A stretch of 64,000 nt of DNA from CAMLIZ01 sp036231905 (GCF_036231905.1 NZ_JAZARE010000004.1:372001-436000), one strand, 5' to 3'. Positions 11,201 to 17,763 are shown, counted from the stretch's first letter. Numbers and translations: made by a program. Notes: generated by a model not told the origin, from the sequence alone.

Positions 11201-14200
11201 TGAGCACGGCGCAAGTGGCTGCCCTGACCACCACGCAAGTGGCCGCCCTGGAGACCGCTGACCTGGCGGCACTCAACACCGCGAGCATCCGTGCCCTCAG
11301 CACGGCCGCGATTGCGGCCCTGACGACCGCTGAAGTGGCAGCGCTCACGACGGCACAAGTAGCCGCCTTGAGCACCGCGCAAGCGCAAGCCCTGACGACC
11401 GACCAGGTCGCTGCGCTCAGCACGGCGGACCTGCGTGCCCTGGGCACCGCGACGATCGCGGCCCTGAGCACCGCGCAGATCTCTTCGTTGACCACCGACC
11501 AGATGGCCGCCATGACCAGCGCGCAAGCGGCTGCCATGACGACCGCGCAGGTGGCCGCCCTGACGACGGCCGAGTTGACGGCCCTGGGAACTTCACAGTT
11601 CGCTGCCTTGACCAGCGCCCAAGCAGCTGCGTTGACCACCGACCAGGTTGCTGCGCTGGAGACTGCTGACCTGCGTGCGATGAGCACCGCCGCGCTGCGT
11701 GCGATGAGCACGGCTCAGCTGACGGCGATGAGCACCGACGAGATGGCTGCGCTGAGCACGGCGCAGGTGGCAGCCTTGACCACCGCACAAGTGGCTGGCC
11801 TGAGCACCGCCAACCTCGATGCCCTGGGTACCGGCCAGTTCGCTGCCCTGAGCACGGCGCAAGTGGCTGCCCTGACCACCGCGCAAGTGGCCGCCCTGGA
11901 GACCGCTGACCTCGCCGCCTTGAGCACCGCCAGCATCCGCGCCCTCGGCACGGCCGCTGTCGCCGCCCTGACCACCGCTGAAGTGGCTGCCCTGACGACC
12001 GCGCAAGTCGCCGCCCTGAGCACCGCCCAGGCGCAGGCGCTCACGACCGACCAGATCGCCGCACTGAGCACCGGTGACCTGCGTGCCCTGGGCACCGCGA
12101 CCATCGCGGCCCTGAGCACCGCGCAGGTCTCCGCGCTCACCACCGACCAGATGGCCGCCATGACCAGCGCTCAAGCGGCCGCGATGACGACCGCGCAAGT
12201 GGCTGCACTGAGCACCGCCGAACTGACCGCACTGGGCACCGCGCAGTTTGCCGCGCTGACCAGCGCGCAAGCGGCGGCGTTGACCACCGACCAGATCGCT
12301 GCCCTGGAAACCGCCGACCTGCGGGCGATGAGCACCGCCGCGCTGCGTGCGATGAGCACGGCGCAGATCGCCGCCTTCAGCAGCGATGAAACCGCCGCGC
12401 TCAGCAGCGCCCAGGTGGCTGCTCTCGGCACGGCGCAGATCGCCGCGCTGGGCACCGCCGAGCTGAATGCCTTCGGCACGGCACAGTTCGCCGCGCTGGG
12501 CACAGCCCAGGTGGCTGCGCTGACCACCGCGCAAGTGGCTGCACTCGAAACGGCCGACCTGGCCGCCCTGAGCACGGCCAACATCCGCGCCCTGGGCACC
12601 GCCGGCATCGCCGCCCTGGCGACGGCCGAAGTGGCCGCGCTCACCACCGCGCAGGTGGCGGCCCTGAGCACCGCGCAGGCCGCAGCGCTGAGCACCGACC
12701 AGATCGGCGCACTGAGCACTGCCGACCTGCGGGCCCTGGGCACCGCCACGGTGGCGGCCCTGGGCACCGCGCAGGTCAGTGCCCTCAGCACCGACCAGAT
12801 GGCCGCACTCACCTCGGCCCAGGCCGCAGCGCTGACGACGGCGCAAGTGGCCGCGCTGAGCACGGCTGAACTCAACGCCCTGGGTACCGCGCAGTTCGCG
12901 GCGCTCGGCAGCGCCCAGGTGGCCGCGTTCACCACCGACCAGGTGGCGGCGCTGGAAACCGCGGACCTGCGTGCGCTCAGCACGGCAGCCCTGCGTGGCT
13001 TCAGCACCGCCCAGCTCGGTGCGATGAGCACCGATGAGGTGGCGGCGTTCAGCACCGCCCAGGTGGCTGCGCTGTCCACCGCCCAGGTGGCCGGCCTGTC
13101 CACCGCCAACCTCGATGCCCTGGGCACGGCGCAGTTCGCGACGCTGTCCACGGCGCAGGTGGCCGCCATGACGACCGCGCAGGTCGCCGCGCTGGAGACC
13201 GCCGACCTGGCGGCCATCAGCTCGGCCGGCATCCGCGCCCTGGGCACCGCATCCATCGCGGCACTGACCACTGCCGAAGTGGCGGCGCTCACGTCGGCCC
13301 AGGTGGGTGCGATGAGCACCGCGCAGGTGGCTGCGTTCACCACCGACCAGGTGGCGGCGTTGAGCACCAATGACCTGAGGGCCCTGGCCACCGCTGGCTT
13401 GGTGGCCATGAGCACGGCGCAGATCGCCGCGCTCACCACCGACCAGATGGCCGGCCTGTCGGCCACCCAGGTGGCGGCGCTGACGACGGCCCAGGTGGCC
13501 GCGCTCAGCACGGCCGAACTGAATGCGCTGGGCACCCTGCAGATGACCATGCTGACCAGCCAGCAGGTGGCCGCCCTCACCACCGCGCAGATCGCGGCGA
13601 TGGAGACGGCCGACGTGGCAGCGCTCAGCGTGGCGGCGGTCCGCGGCTTCACCACCGACGGCATCGCGGCGCTCACCACCGCCGAAGTGGCGGCGCTCAC
13701 CACCGCGCAGGCCAATGCGCTCAGCGCCAGCCAGGTGGCAGCGTTGACCACCGACCAGATCGCGGCGATGGACACCGCCGACTTCGCGGCGCTGAAGACC
13801 TCCTCGATCGCCGCGCTGACCACGGCGCAGATCGACGCCCTCACCACCGCCGAAGCGGCAGCGCTGACCACGGCCCACATCGCGGCCCTGACCACCGCGC
13901 AGGTGGCGGCCTTTGCCACCGAGGACTTGAACGCGATGGGCACCGCCCAGTTCGCGGCCCTGTCCTCGGCCCAGGCAGCGGCCTTCACCACCGAGCAGAT
14001 CGCCGCGCTGGAAACGGCCGACCTGGCAGCCCTGCGGACCTCGGCCATCGCCGCCTTGTCCACCAGCCAGATCGACGCGCTCATCAGCAGCGAGGTGGCT
14101 GCCTTGAGCACCGCCCAGCTGGCTGCGCTGGGCACGGCGCAGATCCAGGCGCTGGCCACCGAGGACCTGACGGCCCTGTCCACCGCCCAGGTGGCGGCGC

Positions 14201-15150
14201 TGTCCACCGCGCAGGTGGCTGCGCTGACGACCGACCAGTTCGCGGCGCTCAGCACCGCCGACGTGGCGGCGCTCACCACGGCCCAGGTGCATGCCCTGAC
14301 CACGGACCAGATCGTGGCCTTCACGACCGACCAGATCCTGGCGCTCGAGACCCGTGACATCGCCGCGATGACGATGTCCCAGGTGTCGGCCTTCGAGACG
14401 GCGGACGTGGCGGTGATGTCCGGCTCGCAGCTGGACGCCTACATGGCGGCCTCGCCGATCGTGCTGGACCTGGACGGCAATGGCGTCAGCACCCGCAGCG
14501 CGGCCCAGGGCGTGAGCTTCGACCTCAACGCCACCGGCCATGCCTCGCAGGTGGGCTGGGTGGGTGGCAACGACGGCCTGCTGGTGATGGACCGCAACGG
14601 CGACGGCCAGATCAACGACGGGCGTGAGCTCTTCGGCGTGGCCACCGTCGGCGCCAACGGCCAGCGCGCCGGCAACGGCTTCAACGCGATGGCGATGGAG
14701 GACAGCAACCACGACGGCGTGCTGAACCTGCACGACGCCAACTGGGACAAGCTGAAGGTGTGGGTGGACGGCAACCACGACGCCAAGGTGGAGGCCGGCG
14801 AAATGAAGGGCCTGAGCGAGCTGGGCATCAGCGAGCTGAGCCTGGCTCACCAGGCCGGCAGCCAGGTGGACCACGGCAACCTGCTGGGCCTGGTGGGCAG
14901 CTACAAGACCACCGACGGCGCCTCGCACGAGATGGCCGACGTGTGGTTCAGCAAGGCAACGCCTGCTGCCGAGCCGAAGGTGAGCCTGAGCGACGTGCTG
15001 GTGGCACCGGCGGCAGAGATCCTGCCGGCGGACCATGCGGCGGCCAGCGCGGCAGTGGCCCCGGCCACCGCGCAGCACGCCAGCATCGGCGCACTGCCGG
15101 TCCATCGCCTGCTGGACGACGAGCACAACAAGAACACGCCGCTGATCTAA
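2215..15150 (+). CDS. giant octapeptide-repeat protein with C-terminal FrpC-SPM-like Ca-binding domain
   Basis: A 4,311-residue protein. ATG 2215 is preceded by AAGGA at 2202-2206; a GTG 72 bp upstream has no ribosome site and adds unrelated sequence. Residues 9-4076 are about 508 octapeptides of the form [STGEN]-T-[AD]-[QED]-[VILFM]-x-A-[LMF]. Two decapeptide units (V-T-N-P-N-Q-L-x-x-L) are the only register changes. From residue 4081 a domain of about 165 residues follows, with LDLDGNGV, DRNGDGQINDGRELFG, DSNHDGVLNLHD and DGNHDAKVEAGEM, resembling the calcium-binding self-processing module of FrpC. The last 65 residues include VSLSDVL. There is no Sec signal, so type I secretion is inferred. 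Function is unknown: an adhesin, surface layer or long spacer fibre are options. The ORF stays open for 13 kb, which argues that it is functional. Confidence 0.9.
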   Translation: MSTIIPALSTSQIAGLSTTTIAGLTTEDWAAFSTDQIVALTTAQMAAIPTLGIATLSTSQVAAFQTADLRAISTTSLRAFSSTQLDALSTDQMAAWTTAQVAALSTAQLAALGTANLDALSTAQFAALGTAQVAALTTAQVAALETADIAAITTAGIRALGTASVAALTSDEVRALGTAQVAALSTAQVAALGTEQVAALETADLRALGTAGIAALGTAQAAAFTTDQMAALTTAQVGALSTAQVAALSTAELNALGTAHFAALSSAQAAALTTDQVAALETADLRALSTAALRALSTAQLAAMSTDEMAALGTAQVAALTTAQVAGLSTANLDALSTAQFAALSTAQAAALTTAQVAALETADLAALNTANIRALGTAAIAALTTAEVAALTTAQVAALSTAQAAALTTDQVAALSTADVRALGTATIAALSTAQVAALTTDQMAAMTSTQAAALTTAQVGALSTAELNALGTAQFAALGSAQAAAFTTDQVAALETADLRALNTAALRAMSTAQLDAMSTDAVAALGTAQVAALTTAQVAGLSTTHLDALGTAQFAALSTAQAAALTTAQVAALETADLAALSTANIRALGTAAIAALTTAEVAALTTAQVAALSTAQAAALTTDQVAALSTGDLRALGTATVAALSTAQVAALTTDQMAALTSTQAAALTTAQVAALGTAELTALGTAQFAALSSAQAAALTTAQVAALETADLRALSTTALRALSTAQLEAMSTDEIAALSTAQVASLTTAQVAGLSTANLDALSTAQFAALGTAQVAALTTAQVAALETADLAALNTANIRALGTAAIAALTTAEVAALTTAQVAALSTAQAAALTTDQIAALSTADLRALGTATLNALSTAQIGALTTDQIGALSTAQVAGLGTAQIASLSTANLDALGTAQFAALTTAQAAALTTAQVAALETADLAALSTASIRALSTASVAALTTAEVAALGTAQAAALSTAQAAALTTDQVAALETADLRALGTATIAALGTAQVSAFTTDQMAALSTAQVAALTTSQVAALSTAELNALGTAQFAALSSAQAAALTTDQVAALETADLRALGTAALRALSTAQLAAMSTDEMAALSTAQVASLTTAQVAGLGTANLDALGTAQFAALSTAQASALTTAQVAALETADLAALNTANIRALGTAAIAALTTAEVAALTTAQVAALGTAQVAALTTDQVAALFSADIRALGTAAVAALSTAQFAAFSTDQTTALTSTQVAALGTAQLAGLTTDALNALGTSQFAALSSAQVAALTTAQIAALETADLAALSTAAVRALSTGAVAALTTAEVAALGTAQVAALSTAQAQALTTDQIAALETADLRALGTAAIAALTTAQVSSLTTDQMAALSTAQVASLTTAQVAAFSTAELNALGTAHFAALSSAQAAALTTDQVAALDTADLRALSTAALRAMSTAQLAAMSTDEAAALSTAQVAALTTAQVAGLSTANLDALGTAQFAALGTAQVAAFTTAQVAALETADLAALSTASIRALSTGAIAALTTAEVAALSTAQVAALSTAQAAALTTDQIAALETADLRAMGTAALAALSTGQIEALTTDQMAALSSAQVAALVTNPNQLGSLTTANIVAMTSAQVAALSSAQVAALGTAQVAAFETADLRAMSTAALRAMSTAQVDALTTDQLAALTTAQVQALGTAQIAALDTADLNAFGTAQFAAMGTAQVAAFTTAQVAGLETADLAALNTADIRALGTAAIAALTTAEVAALTTAQVAALSTAQAQALTTDQIAALSTGDLRALGTATIAALSTAQISALTTDQMAAMTSAQAAAMTTAQVAALTTAELTALGTAQFAALTSAQAAALTTDQVAALETADLRAMSTAALRAMSTAQLAAMSTDETAALSTAQVAALTTAQVAGLSTANLDALGTGQFAALSTAQVAALTTAQVAALETADLAALSTASIRALSTAAVAALTTAEVAALTTAQVAALSTAQAQALTTDQVAALSTADLRALGTATIAALSTAQISSLTTDQMAAMTSAQAAALTTAQVAALSTAELNALGTAQFAVLSSAQAAALTTDQVAALETADLRAMSTAALRAMSTAQLAAMSTDESAALTTAQVAALTTAQVAGLSTANLDALGTGQFAALSTAQVAALTTAQVAALETADLAALRTASIRALSTGAIAALTTAEVAALTTAQVAALSTAQAQALTTDQIAALSTGDLRALGTATIAALSTAQISSLTTDQMAAMTSAQAAAMTTAQVAALTTAELTALGTAQFAALTSAQAAALTTDQVAALETADLRAMSTAALRAMSTAQLEAMSTDEMAALSTAQVAALTTAQVAGLSTANLDALGTAQFAALSTAQVAALTTAQVAALETADLAALNSASIRALSTGAIAALTTAEIAALTTAQVAALSTAQAAALTTDQIAAMETADLRAMGTAALASLGTGQIAALTSDQVSALTSAQIAALVTNPNQLAGLSTANIVAMTSAQVAALSSAQVAALTTAQVAAFETGDLRAMSTAGLRAMSTAQVDALTTDQLAALTTAQVQALGTAQIAALDTADLNAFGTAQFAAMGTAQVAALTTAQVAGLETADLAALNTADIRALGTAAIAALTTAEVAALTTAQVAALSTAQAQALTTDQIAALSTGDLRALGTATIAALSTAQVSALTTDQMAAMTSTQVAALTTAQVAALSTAELTALGTAQFAALSSAQAAALTTDQVAALETADLRAMSTAALRAMSTAQLGAMSTDEMAALSTAQVAALTTAQVAGLSTANLDALGTGQFAALSTAQVAALTTAQVAALETADLAALSTASIRALGTAAVAALTTAEVAALTTAQVAALSTAQAQALTTDQIAALSTGDLRALGTATIAALSTAQISALTTDQMAAMTSAQAAAMTTAQVAALTTAELTALGTAQFAALTSAQAAALTTDQVAALETADLRAMSTAALRAMSTAQLAAMSTDETAALSTAQVAALTTAQVAGLSTANLDALGTGQFAALSTAQVAALTTTQVAALETADLAALNTASIRALSTAAIAALTTAEVAALTTAQVAALSTAQAQALTTDQVAALSTADLRALGTATIAALSTAQISSLTTDQMAAMTSAQAAAMTTAQVAALTTAELTALGTSQFAALTSAQAAALTTDQVAALETADLRAMSTAALRAMSTAQLTAMSTDEMAALSTAQVAALTTAQVAGLSTANLDALGTGQFAALSTAQVAALTTAQVAALETADLAALSTASIRALGTAAVAALTTAEVAALTTAQVAALSTAQAQALTTDQIAALSTGDLRALGTATIAALSTAQVSALTTDQMAAMTSAQAAAMTTAQVAALSTAELTALGTAQFAALTSAQAAALTTDQIAALETADLRAMSTAALRAMSTAQIAAFSSDETAALSSAQVAALGTAQIAALGTAELNAFGTAQFAALGTAQVAALTTAQVAALETADLAALSTANIRALGTAGIAALATAEVAALTTAQVAALSTAQAAALSTDQIGALSTADLRALGTATVAALGTAQVSALSTDQMAALTSAQAAALTTAQVAALSTAELNALGTAQFAALGSAQVAAFTTDQVAALETADLRALSTAALRGFSTAQLGAMSTDEVAAFSTAQVAALSTAQVAGLSTANLDALGTAQFATLSTAQVAAMTTAQVAALETADLAAISSAGIRALGTASIAALTTAEVAALTSAQVGAMSTAQVAAFTTDQVAALSTNDLRALATAGLVAMSTAQIAALTTDQMAGLSATQVAALTTAQVAALSTAELNALGTLQMTMLTSQQVAALTTAQIAAMETADVAALSVAAVRGFTTDGIAALTTAEVAALTTAQANALSASQVAALTTDQIAAMDTADFAALKTSSIAALTTAQIDALTTAEAAALTTAHIAALTTAQVAAFATEDLNAMGTAQFAALSSAQAAAFTTEQIAALETADLAALRTSAIAALSTSQIDALISSEVAALSTAQLAALGTAQIQALATEDLTALSTAQVAALSTAQVAALTTDQFAALSTADVAALTTAQVHALTTDQIVAFTTDQILALETRDIAAMTMSQVSAFETADVAVMSGSQLDAYMAASPIVLDLDGNGVSTRSAAQGVSFDLNATGHASQVGWVGGNDGLLVMDRNGDGQINDGRELFGVATVGANGQRAGNGFNAMAMEDSNHDGVLNLHDANWDKLKVWVDGNHDAKVEAGEMKGLSELGISELSLAHQAGSQVDHGNLLGLVGSYKTTDGASHEMADVWFSKATPAAEPKVSLSDVLVAPAAEILPADHAAASAAVAPATAQHASIGALPVHRLLDDEHNKNTPLI
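2239..14442 (+). repeat. 12.2-kb coding tandem repeat: 24-bp units in 648-bp super-repeats
   Basis: The basic unit is 24 bp (8 residues). Units fall into blocks that each begin with xTAD (for example ETADLRAL): 10 units, then 7, then 10, giving 27 units or 648 bp. GAA/GAG codons of ETADLRAL recur at 3055, 3703 and 4351 (exactly 648 apart) and then at 5407 (1,056 apart, that is 27+17 units). Two 30-bp variant units lie at 6991 and 9589, 2,598 bp apart (four super-repeats plus 6 bp). Synonymous codons vary widely between units, so most copies are old, while parts of 7.5-11.9 kb are nearly identical to each other. Confidence 0.95.
14455..14955 (+). other. FrpC-type self-processing-module-like calcium-binding domain (within the giant protein)
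   Basis: Protein domain of residues about 4081-4247. In order it shows I-V-L-D-L-D-G-N-G, a Gly-Trp-Val-Gly segment, GLLVMDRNGDGQINDG, ELFG, AMEDSNHDGVLN, VWVDGNHDAKVEAGE and a final GLVGSYKTTDG. These are the calcium-loop and core motifs of the module that in FrpC of Neisseria cleaves the Asp-Pro bond just before it. Here the residue before the proline is serine (Ala-Ser-Pro), so the canonical scissile Asp is absent. Confidence 0.7.
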
Positions 15151-15176
15151 GCCGGCTTCGGGCCGCACGGCCTGCC

Positions 15177-15217
15177 ATGCCCACGGCGGCCCCTGAACAG
15201 GGGGCTTCCGTGGGCAT
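15177..15217 (+). terminator. hairpin terminator after the giant gene
   Basis: A perfect 10-bp inverted repeat (ATGCCCACGG at 15177-15186 and CCGTGGGCAT at 15208-15217) encloses a second small GC stem (GCCCC...GGGGGC). It lies 27 bp after the stop of the giant gene. The following CTTCGTT is only weakly T-rich, so termination is probable but not textbook. Confidence 0.6.
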
Positions 15218-15309
15218 CTTCGTTGCTGGCTCTGCCTGGCGTGTGTTTCATCACGGCATGCCTGTCCAGGCAGTGTCAATCCGTGACCATGGGTGTCGAC
15301 AATCCTTTC

Positions 15310-16293
15310 ATGCACCGTCTTGCCGCCATCGCCCTGGTTTCACTGCTCTTCATGGGCAGCGCGCAGGCCGCCTCCTGGTCGGACCTGCGCCTGGGCTCGG
15401 CCCATGCGATCGTGGTGGACGAAGCCACCGGCGAGGTGCTGCTGGAAAAAGACGGCAGCACCGCCGCGCCGATCGCCTCGCTCACCAAGCTGATGACCGC
15501 GATGGTGGTGCTGGACGCGCAGCAGGACCCCAACGAAGGCCTGCGCATCAGCGAAGCCGACATCGACACGCTCAAGCACACGCGATCCGGCGTGCGCGTG
15601 GGCACGGTGCTGTCGCGCGCTGCGCTGCTGGAGCTGGCGCTGATCGCGTCGGACAACCATGCGGCCTCCGCGCTGGCACGCCATTACCCCGGCGGCATGG
15701 ACGCGTTCCTCGCGGCCGTGCAGCAGAAGATCCAGACGCTCGGCCTGGCCAGCACGCTGATCGAGGAGCCCACCGGCCTCTCGCCCCACAACCGCTCGAG
15801 CGCGCTGGACATGGTGAAGGTGGTGCGCGCCGCCGGCGGCTACCCGGTGATCACCGACATCACCAGCAAGCGCCGCCATGCGGTCATGGTCAACGGCCAT
15901 GTGTGGGCGGTGAAGAACACCAACAGCCTGGTCGGCTCGCCCGGCTGGAACATCCTCACCTCCAAGACCGGCTTCACCAATGAAGCCGGCCGCTGCCTGA
16001 GCATGCGGCTGCAGGCCGCGGGCCGCACGGTGGCCGTGGTGCTGATGGGCGCCATGGGCTCGTCGGAGCGGGCGCTGGATGCGCTGAACATCCGCCGCTG
16101 GCTGGCAGGCGAGCCCCCGGTCACCGCCGTGGCCGCCGCACCCAAGGGCCAGCGCCGGCAGGCGGCCGCGCAGCGCAAGCACGCCGGCGTCGTGCAGGCC
16201 AGTGTCGCGGCCGATGCTGGCACCCACCTGGTGATCGAGCGCACGGCGCCCAGCATCACCATCCGCGAGAGCACCGCCGACCTCGGCGAGTAA
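15310..16293 (+). CDS. peptidase S11 family D-Ala-D-Ala carboxypeptidase/endopeptidase (PBP7-like)
   Basis: A 327-residue periplasmic penicillin-binding-type peptidase. MHRLAAIALVSLLFMGSAQA is a Sec signal peptide. All three active-site motifs are present: SLTK (Ser57 nucleophile and Lys60), SDN at 114-116 and KTG at 219-221. The family trims or cleaves D-Ala cross-links in peptidoglycan; the size and spacing fit PbpG (PBP7) better than DacA. ATG 15310 starts the signal peptide directly; ATG 15289 would add seven residues, and neither has a clear ribosome site. The Gln/Arg/Ala-rich tail after residue 275 looks disordered. It follows the giant gene but is separated from it by a hairpin. Confidence 0.88.
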   Translation: MHRLAAIALVSLLFMGSAQAASWSDLRLGSAHAIVVDEATGEVLLEKDGSTAAPIASLTKLMTAMVVLDAQQDPNEGLRISEADIDTLKHTRSGVRVGTVLSRAALLELALIASDNHAASALARHYPGGMDAFLAAVQQKIQTLGLASTLIEEPTGLSPHNRSSALDMVKVVRAAGGYPVITDITSKRRHAVMVNGHVWAVKNTNSLVGSPGWNILTSKTGFTNEAGRCLSMRLQAAGRTVAVVLMGAMGSSERALDALNIRRWLAGEPPVTAVAAAPKGQRRQAAAQRKHAGVVQASVAADAGTHLVIERTAPSITIRESTADLGE

Positions 16294-16297
16294 CTGC

Positions 16298-16444
16298 GGC
16301 CCCCACGCTCACCTTGTTCGCTGCCCCCCATGGGGGCGTCAGTGCCCTACGGGCGGCCGGGCGGGAAGTGAGTGGGGCCCCCACGCTCACCTTGTTCGCT
16401 GCCCCCCAGGGGGGCGTCAGCGCCCTACGGGCGGCCGGGCGGGC
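16298..16444. repeat. two tandem copies of a 69-bp GC-rich intergenic repeat
   Basis: Two copies, 78 bp apart, of a sequence that starts GGCCCCCACGCTCACC and ends GGGCGGCCGGGCGGG differ at only a few positions. Each contains a hairpin of the type GCCCCCC-A-GGGGGGC. The copies fill the gap between the S11 peptidase and the binding-protein gene. Similar hairpin-rich intergenic elements are common in this bacterial group, which is my recollection and not a search result. Confidence 0.8.
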
Positions 16445-16519
16445 ACTGAGCCTTGAAACGGGCGCCAGCGCCCCATAATGCGCCGGGCTGCAGGTGCAGC
16501 CGAGAGGGATGACAGCGGC

Positions 16520-17647
16520 ATGTCCAAACCGGTGAAGGCGCTGATCACGCTGGCGTTGCTGGCGGCGTTCGGGGCGGCCTTGTTTTTCTCCTTCCGCGGC
16601 CACGAGCAGCAGCGCATCGAACAGCAGCAGACGGCCGAGCTGGCCGCCGTCGCCCCCCTGGCCGGGCTGATTGCGCTGGACGTCGAGCCCTTCTTCAACG
16701 ACCCCCGGGTGCAGAAGATCCTGGCGGCCCAGCGCCTGCCGGTGAAGGTGACCCGCGTGGGCAGCCGCGACATGGCGGCCAAGGTGGTGGCCGGCTCCAC
16801 GCCCGACTTCTTCTTCCCTTCCGGCGTGGTGGCTGCCAACCAGATCGTGGACGCGGCGCGCCAGGCCAACATCGGCAACGCGCAGTTCTCGCCGTTCTAC
16901 ACGCCGATGGTCATCGCCTCGTGGGAGCCGATCGCGCAGATCCTGGTGGCCAACGGCCTGGCCAGGCCGATGCAGCCCAAGGTGTATGGCGTGGACATGG
17001 CCAAGCTCACCGAGGCCATGCTGGCCAAGAAGCGCTGGAAGGACTTCAAGGGTGCGGCGGCCTACGACGTGAGCCGCAGCGTGCTGGTGTCGACCACCGA
17101 CGTGCGGCGCAGCAACTCCGCCGCCATGTACCTGGCGCTCACCAGCCATGCGCTCAACGGCGACGTGGTCACCGACCGCGCCACCGCGCAGCAGGCAGCC
17201 CGCAAGCTGGCCGAGCTGTTCAAGCGCCAGGGCTACCAGGAGAACTATGTCAACGGCAACTTCGACGACTACGTCTCCATCGGCATCGGCAAGACGCCCA
17301 TGGCCTTCATCTACGAGAACCAGCTGGTGAGCTACGCGCTCACCAAGAAGGGCGTGGCCGCCGACATGGTGCTGCTGTATCCGCAGCCCACCATCATCAA
17401 CAAGGTGGTGTTCGTGGCCACCAGCGAGCGCGCCAAGGCGCTGGGCGCGCTGCTGTCGGCCAACGCCGAGCTCCAGGGCATCGCGGTGGAATACGGCTTC
17501 CGCATCGCGGACGTGGACCGCTTCGCCCAGGCCGTCAAGCCCACCGGGCTGGCGATCGAGCCGCGGGTGTCGCAGGTGATCGATCCGCCGTCTGCCGAGA
17601 TCATGACCGAGATGATCGACGTGGTCGCCAAGGAGATGACGCAGTGA
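16520..17647 (+). CDS. membrane-anchored periplasmic substrate-binding-like protein (TelA cassette, gene 1)
   Basis: A 375-residue protein with a short basic N-terminus and one hydrophobic segment (residues about 6-24, ALITLALLAAFGAALFF). An uncleaved signal anchor is more likely than a cleaved signal. The rest has the alternating beta/alpha pattern of extracellular solute-binding proteins, such as GSTPDFFFPSGVVAAN and GKTPMAFIYENQLVSYAL. No ABC permease or ATPase is nearby, so it is unlikely to serve ordinary import. ATG 16520 is preceded by GAGAGGG. It is the first of four same-strand genes ending in telA, 116 bp before the next, and I infer that it acts with them in an envelope stress or sensing role. 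Confidence 0.6.
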   Translation: MSKPVKALITLALLAAFGAALFFSFRGHEQQRIEQQQTAELAAVAPLAGLIALDVEPFFNDPRVQKILAAQRLPVKVTRVGSRDMAAKVVAGSTPDFFFPSGVVAANQIVDAARQANIGNAQFSPFYTPMVIASWEPIAQILVANGLARPMQPKVYGVDMAKLTEAMLAKKRWKDFKGAAAYDVSRSVLVSTTDVRRSNSAAMYLALTSHALNGDVVTDRATAQQAARKLAELFKRQGYQENYVNGNFDDYVSIGIGKTPMAFIYENQLVSYALTKKGVAADMVLLYPQPTIINKVVFVATSERAKALGALLSANAELQGIAVEYGFRIADVDRFAQAVKPTGLAIEPRVSQVIDPPSAEIMTEMIDVVAKEMTQ

Positions 17648-17719
17648 GCGTCGCGCGGCCGCTCCGAAGGCGCTCGCTCCCCCTCGGGGGGGACGGCGCG
17701 CGCCGCCAAGGGGGCCCAA
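17648..17719. repeat. hairpin-rich intergenic element flanked by a short direct repeat
   Basis: The spacer contains a TCCCCCTCGGGGGGGA hairpin and a second GC-rich palindromic stretch (GGCGCGCGCC). The bases TGAGCGTCG occur at both its edges (17645-17653 and 17720-17728), as expected if a small mobile repeat had inserted there. Base composition and hairpin content resemble the element pair at 16.3 kb, although the sequence differs. Confidence 0.4.
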
Positions 17720-17763
17720 TGAGCGTCGGGCGCTTGACCGGCGCAGCAACAGGGAGGCATTGC

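Noticed and set aside
2239..14442. CRISPR array or ice-nucleation-type repeat
   Set aside because: Units are contiguous coding 24-mers without spacers, and the octad lacks the A-G-Y-G-S-T motif of ice-nucleation proteins.
2692..15315. Very long antisense open frames (up to about 1,970 codons) opposite the octapeptide array
   Set aside because: They follow from the repetitive, GC-rich codon pattern of the sense strand, have monotonous Arg/Gly/Gln- or Ala/Ser/Val-rich translations, and show no ribosome sites or domains.
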